From NCBI GenBank assembly GCA_029931535.1, contig JAQPZY010001675.1:2818001-2882000 (forward strand): a stretch of 64,000 bases of DNA, written 5' to 3'. The position numbers were made by a program, and so were the translations under genes. Under the pieces are notes generated by a model. That model worked only from the letters and a program-made list of their open reading frames with translations, had not been told where the DNA came from and made no database searches. Shown here one piece after another: positions 61,014 through 64,000 of the stretch. Every line of letters begins with the position of its first letter. Position 1 is the first letter of the stretch. The DNA is from Margaritifera margaritifera (lineage: Eukaryota > Mollusca > Bivalvia > Unionida > Margaritiferidae).

Positions 61014-61495
61014 TATCTCGTTCAACCAGACTCGCGTGGCTCCGTGAGATCTATGCCATACGAAGGTCTGGTCAAATGTTTCATTCATCTCTGTTACCAA
61101 TTGAAGGTGCATCCATAAAACCTTTTAGAAGTGAAACATCAAAGACATCTCTCTCACTTTTTCAATACATATTTTCTGCAATTATTCACGTTAAGATTAT
61201 ATAGAAATCTTAAAAGAATCAAATTTAACACTACTTTATAAGCAGACGCTGGTGCATTAGGTGTGCCTCACTCAGCGGGTGAAAACCTCAGTGTATGTGA
61301 AACGTGACGTCATTATATCATCACAATGACAAAAGACATCTCATCAGTCTATGAAATCACTTTTCCAGTTTTTTGTGAAAGTCTCACTGTGGCGTTACAA
61401 CAAAAATATTTTTATTTTTTTTACAAAAATTTACCAGACCGGCGTAGGTCGGAGATCTCGCTAAACCACACGTGAGGTCTGGTTGAACGAGACTA
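61014..61495. mobile_element. Mutator-like MITE / foldback element, ~55-60 bp TIRs, 9-bp TSD
   Basis: Left end tatctcgttcaaccagac... to 'ggtctgg' (61014-61074) is inverted at the right as 'ccagacc' ... gtctggttgaacgagacta (61436-61495). Flanks ctgtcaagc (61005-61013) and cagtcaagc (61496-61504) agree in 8 of 9. Long TIRs with a 9-bp TSD suit Mutator-like elements. No transposase inside its 482 bp. Confidence 0.82.
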
Positions 61496-61798
61496 CAGTC
61501 AAGCCAGAAAATAAATCTGATGTATGAGGTGGATTGATTTCCCCGTTTTTGGAGTAAAAAAAGAAAACAGCACAAATTCTTGTGCAGCCAAGTAGTACGC
61601 AGCCTACAATCTTTCCTGAACGTGTTTAAACCAAATATCAGGTCAATTAAACATATTTTAACTAAGAAATATATAGTTAACTAAAAGTAACTTTTGAATC
61701 TTATTTTTGAACGAATCAATACTTTAGTTTTTATGGATTCAGTGACGTATTATTTCGTCACGTGGTCCCGAATGAAACTCAAAATGACTGCCTCCGCC

Positions 61799-62060
61799 GC
61801 ACCATTCGGACCACATCGACTATTTCTGCGAAACAAAAATATGCCTACGATGTATGTCAGAGTAGTAATTTGCAGAAAAAAAATCATACATTTTGTTCTC
61901 CGGTTTTTTCTTCGCAAAACAGAAACCGCAGTCTATTTGATTGACCGTGAGATAAACCTAGAAGTTGCGAATGAAAAAATAATTAAATTCATTCGCAACT
62001 ATTCAGTCAGTCTTTGTTTCGTAATAGCCGAGGTGGTCCAAATGGCAGCTATTGGTGAAC
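61799..62060. repeat. Inverted-repeat element with 'accattcggaccac' arms
   Basis: Left arm gcaccattcggaccacatcg, actatttctgcgaaacaaa (61799-61837) matches the complement of the right arm tttgtttcgtaatagccgag, gtggtccaaatggcagct (62014-62051), with a few mismatches. An inner inverted pair 'gttgcgaatg'/'cattcgcaac' lies at 61966-61975 and 61990-61999. Related to 58570-58605. Confidence 0.7.
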
Positions 62061-62089
62061 ATTCGCGGCATGATCCGCAGGACTGACCT

Positions 62090-63419
62090 AGAATTTTCCA
62101 ATGCCACCTCACAGCCGAGAATTTTTCACAAAAAAGACCGAGGCACCTCCGATTGCTAAATCGAGCAATACAACATTCTTCAGTCTCACATAAAGTTTAG
62201 TTTTGTTTACCTTGAAGATGTGTATTGACATGCTTTGTCTTCATTATTACATTTAATTTTCCTCTGCTAACGCTCAAGGAGCCGTCTAACGCCCCAAAAT
62301 TTGGGACGCCTTGTTTTCGTTTCACTCTTTTTAAACCCTGGTTATGGTTTCGCTTTCCGGTGTAGAACGATGAAAGCCTAAGCCATCGGAGTAGTCGTAA
62401 CACTTTTTACATTTTTTTATCAACACGTTAAAATAACGTTGACCAGATAGCTTTATTTCAGAAATGTTTAGGTCGCTTGCATATATTTAGTTTGCTCTTC
62501 TAATGTACTTTCGAGTTTTTTGCCCAGATAAATAAGTCATAGTGTGGGGCTCCGAAAGGGTACAGCTTTAGGAGAACATGCCAATTCACCGGAAACGACA
62601 GGAAACGAGCGAAAATGAACAAAGATTAACTGGAAATGAATGAAATTATACAAAAATGAACGAACTGCAACAGAAAATGTACATAAAGTAATCGACAATA
62701 AAGACAATGGGAAATACAAAGTATTAATACTGAAAATAGGAATTTTAGTGCAACCTAATATTACTCTGATAATAATTAGAGCGGGGTTGGGGGTATTCGG
62801 ACATCTAAGCCATTTATACGTTTTATCTGCACATAAGAAGAGTGACAATTTTTGTGTCAGCTATTGAAGGTTCCGCTTATAATCGGAAGTGTTTCTAACG
62901 CTTATCAACATTAATCACGTGATTTTTTACCCCACAGATTTATCCTGTAAACGTGTCAGATCGAACGGTTTGAGGTGAAACCAGACATAATGTCGGGTAA
63001 CATCGGACACCTGTAGCATTTTTTTTTTTAATTTATTACGCAAATGACATTTAGACAAGTTACTAATCAGCAGAGTTAGTTACATGTATTCAGTTATTTA
63101 TCTGTACTGTACAATATTTATTTTATTTGCTGTAGCGGGGATAAAACACCTTGTGCCTGTGCATATCATTGTTATGTTTCATCTCAAACCCTCTAAACAT
63201 CACTTAAAGATCAATGAACAAAGGGTCAGTGCTCAAAGAAATTTTTTTTCAGACACAGGCCCGGGGCTGGTGACTTTAAAAAAAAATCACAAGCACTGAC
63301 TCAACTCCATGTGCCCAAAAGGGATCTATTTTTCACTATTATTTGTCACAGAACGTTGCAATTGCTGTTCTTTAAATATGAAAAGAAATAAATAAAATCA
63401 TATTAAATTGACTTGTGTG
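62090..63419. other. Intergenic, no confident gene
   Basis: AT-rich, short unrecognised frames. AATAAA motifs occur on the plus strand at 63387-63396, facing the minus-strand one at 63420-63425. Confidence 0.5.
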
Positions 63420-63439
63420 TTTATTCAGATCTCAATATT

Positions 63440-63634
63440 TCACGTAAAGCAGTGTTTTCCTCCAGGTCCTGATGTCAACCTATGTCCAATTGCTCTATAA
63501 ATGTCCTCCTTACTCGTTGGATCAGCAGTGTTGATGTTCATTAGTAAGTTAAGCGTTACTTGCTTATACAGTTTCTCTTTACACTTTTGATGTTGTTCAT
63601 AAGTGCCGCTTAATATCTTTAACCAGTGTTGCAT
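63440..63634 (-). CDS. Possible terminal exon of unknown gene, minus strand
   Basis: 64 codons from MQHWLKILSGTYEQHQKCKE through DPTSKEDIYRAIGHRL to GPGGKHCFT stop (63440-63442). A minus-strand AATAAA (63420-63425) lies 15 bp beyond the stop, which suits a 3' end. No family is recognised. A TAA lies two codons upstream of the ATG, so either this is a short independent frame or an intron acceptor lies within it. A GTAAGT at the ATG could also be a donor of an upstream exon. Confidence 0.28.
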   Translation of the reverse strand: MQHWLKILSGTYEQHQKCKEKLYKQVTLNLLMNINTADPTSKEDIYRAIGHRLTSGPGGKHCFT

Positions 63635-63639
63635 TACTT

Positions 63640-64000
63640 ACTCAAGTGTTCATGCCGAAATAATTTCTTTGGTCGGTCTTTCCTTTCTATCTCACCTCTG
63701 CCAAAGGACGTCCAATTTTAATCAAAGACTTAATAGCCATCATGGACCACCTTTGATTCCTTTATCATTTACAGTATTACACCGAAAAAAATCATCCCGC
63801 ATTTGACCTACACTATCCAGATTACAATAATAAGGTAATCAATTAACAGGTGGTTGTGTACACGTAAGCGTTAATTGGGTTACTCAACCACGCATCATTG
63901 CACCGGTCGCAACTACTGCTGGAACAGTTCCAGTCCCCAGTAGATTGGTTCTGGCTGGCCTGCACCGTTGTTTTTTTTTTGTTTGTTTGTTTGTTGGGGT
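63640..64000. other. Right edge, nothing recognised
   Basis: Includes a small palindromic pair caattaac/gttaattg (63838-63845 and 63868-63875). No gene seen. Confidence 0.5.

Overview
This window is AT-rich, intron-rich animal DNA. The organism is most likely a lophotrochozoan and probably a bivalve mollusc. The evidence is the dense set of degenerate interspersed repeats whose phrases are familiar from bivalve genomes (a start like 'acaagaggctcaagtgg', an end like 'gccaggtgagctaaa', a 'ttgcctcttacgatatgcagg' SINE tail, and 'agtcaaacctgt' terminal repeats). The species assignment is inference. There are no bacterial operons, CRISPR arrays or clear tRNA/rRNA genes.

The one gene I can support strongly is on the minus strand: the 5' (N-terminal) part of a CLC-family chloride channel / Cl-/H+ exchanger, nearest to the ClC-6/ClC-7 type. 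Eight coding exons run from the start codon at 48917 down to 13, and the gene leaves the window on the left. The exons are 48822-48917, 41689-41868, 30185-30259, 19383-19448, 14644-14779, 8962-9071, 6634-6777 and 13-99. They join in one open frame of 298 codons with GT-AG introns of 2.2 to 11.4 kb. They cover the cytosolic N-terminus, helices B and C, the selectivity loop (here GGGIP instead of GSGIP), the helix E region and the GKEGP loop with the gating glutamate. The rest of the channel and the CBS domains must lie left of position 1.

The introns are filled with repeats. Intron 7 (100-6633) holds a 34-bp array, two 5'-truncated RTE-like LINE insertions with target-site duplications, a SINE-like element and a duplicated block that ends beside exon 7. 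Intron 6 has a 33-bp minisatellite. Intron 5 has microsatellites, a 30-bp array and a 69-bp array. Intron 4 has 36-bp and ~87-bp arrays. Intron 3 has a 28-bp array and a SINE-like element with a tRNA-like promoter and a 3' hairpin. Intron 2 holds a ~5.9-kb 33-bp minisatellite with higher-order structure, and three relic copies of the exon 2 tail. Intron 1 has large degenerate repeat arrays and a TIR element built from 52-bp units.

Right of 48.9 kb is the upstream flank, where I find no confident gene. It holds a second copy of the SINE-like element, a hAT-type MITE inside a ~25-bp degenerate array, a Mutator-like TIR element, LINE debris, a possible SAM-domain exon (57.5 kb) and a possible terminal exon on the minus strand (63.4 kb). 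Most longer open frames in the window are by-products of minisatellites whose period is a multiple of three.
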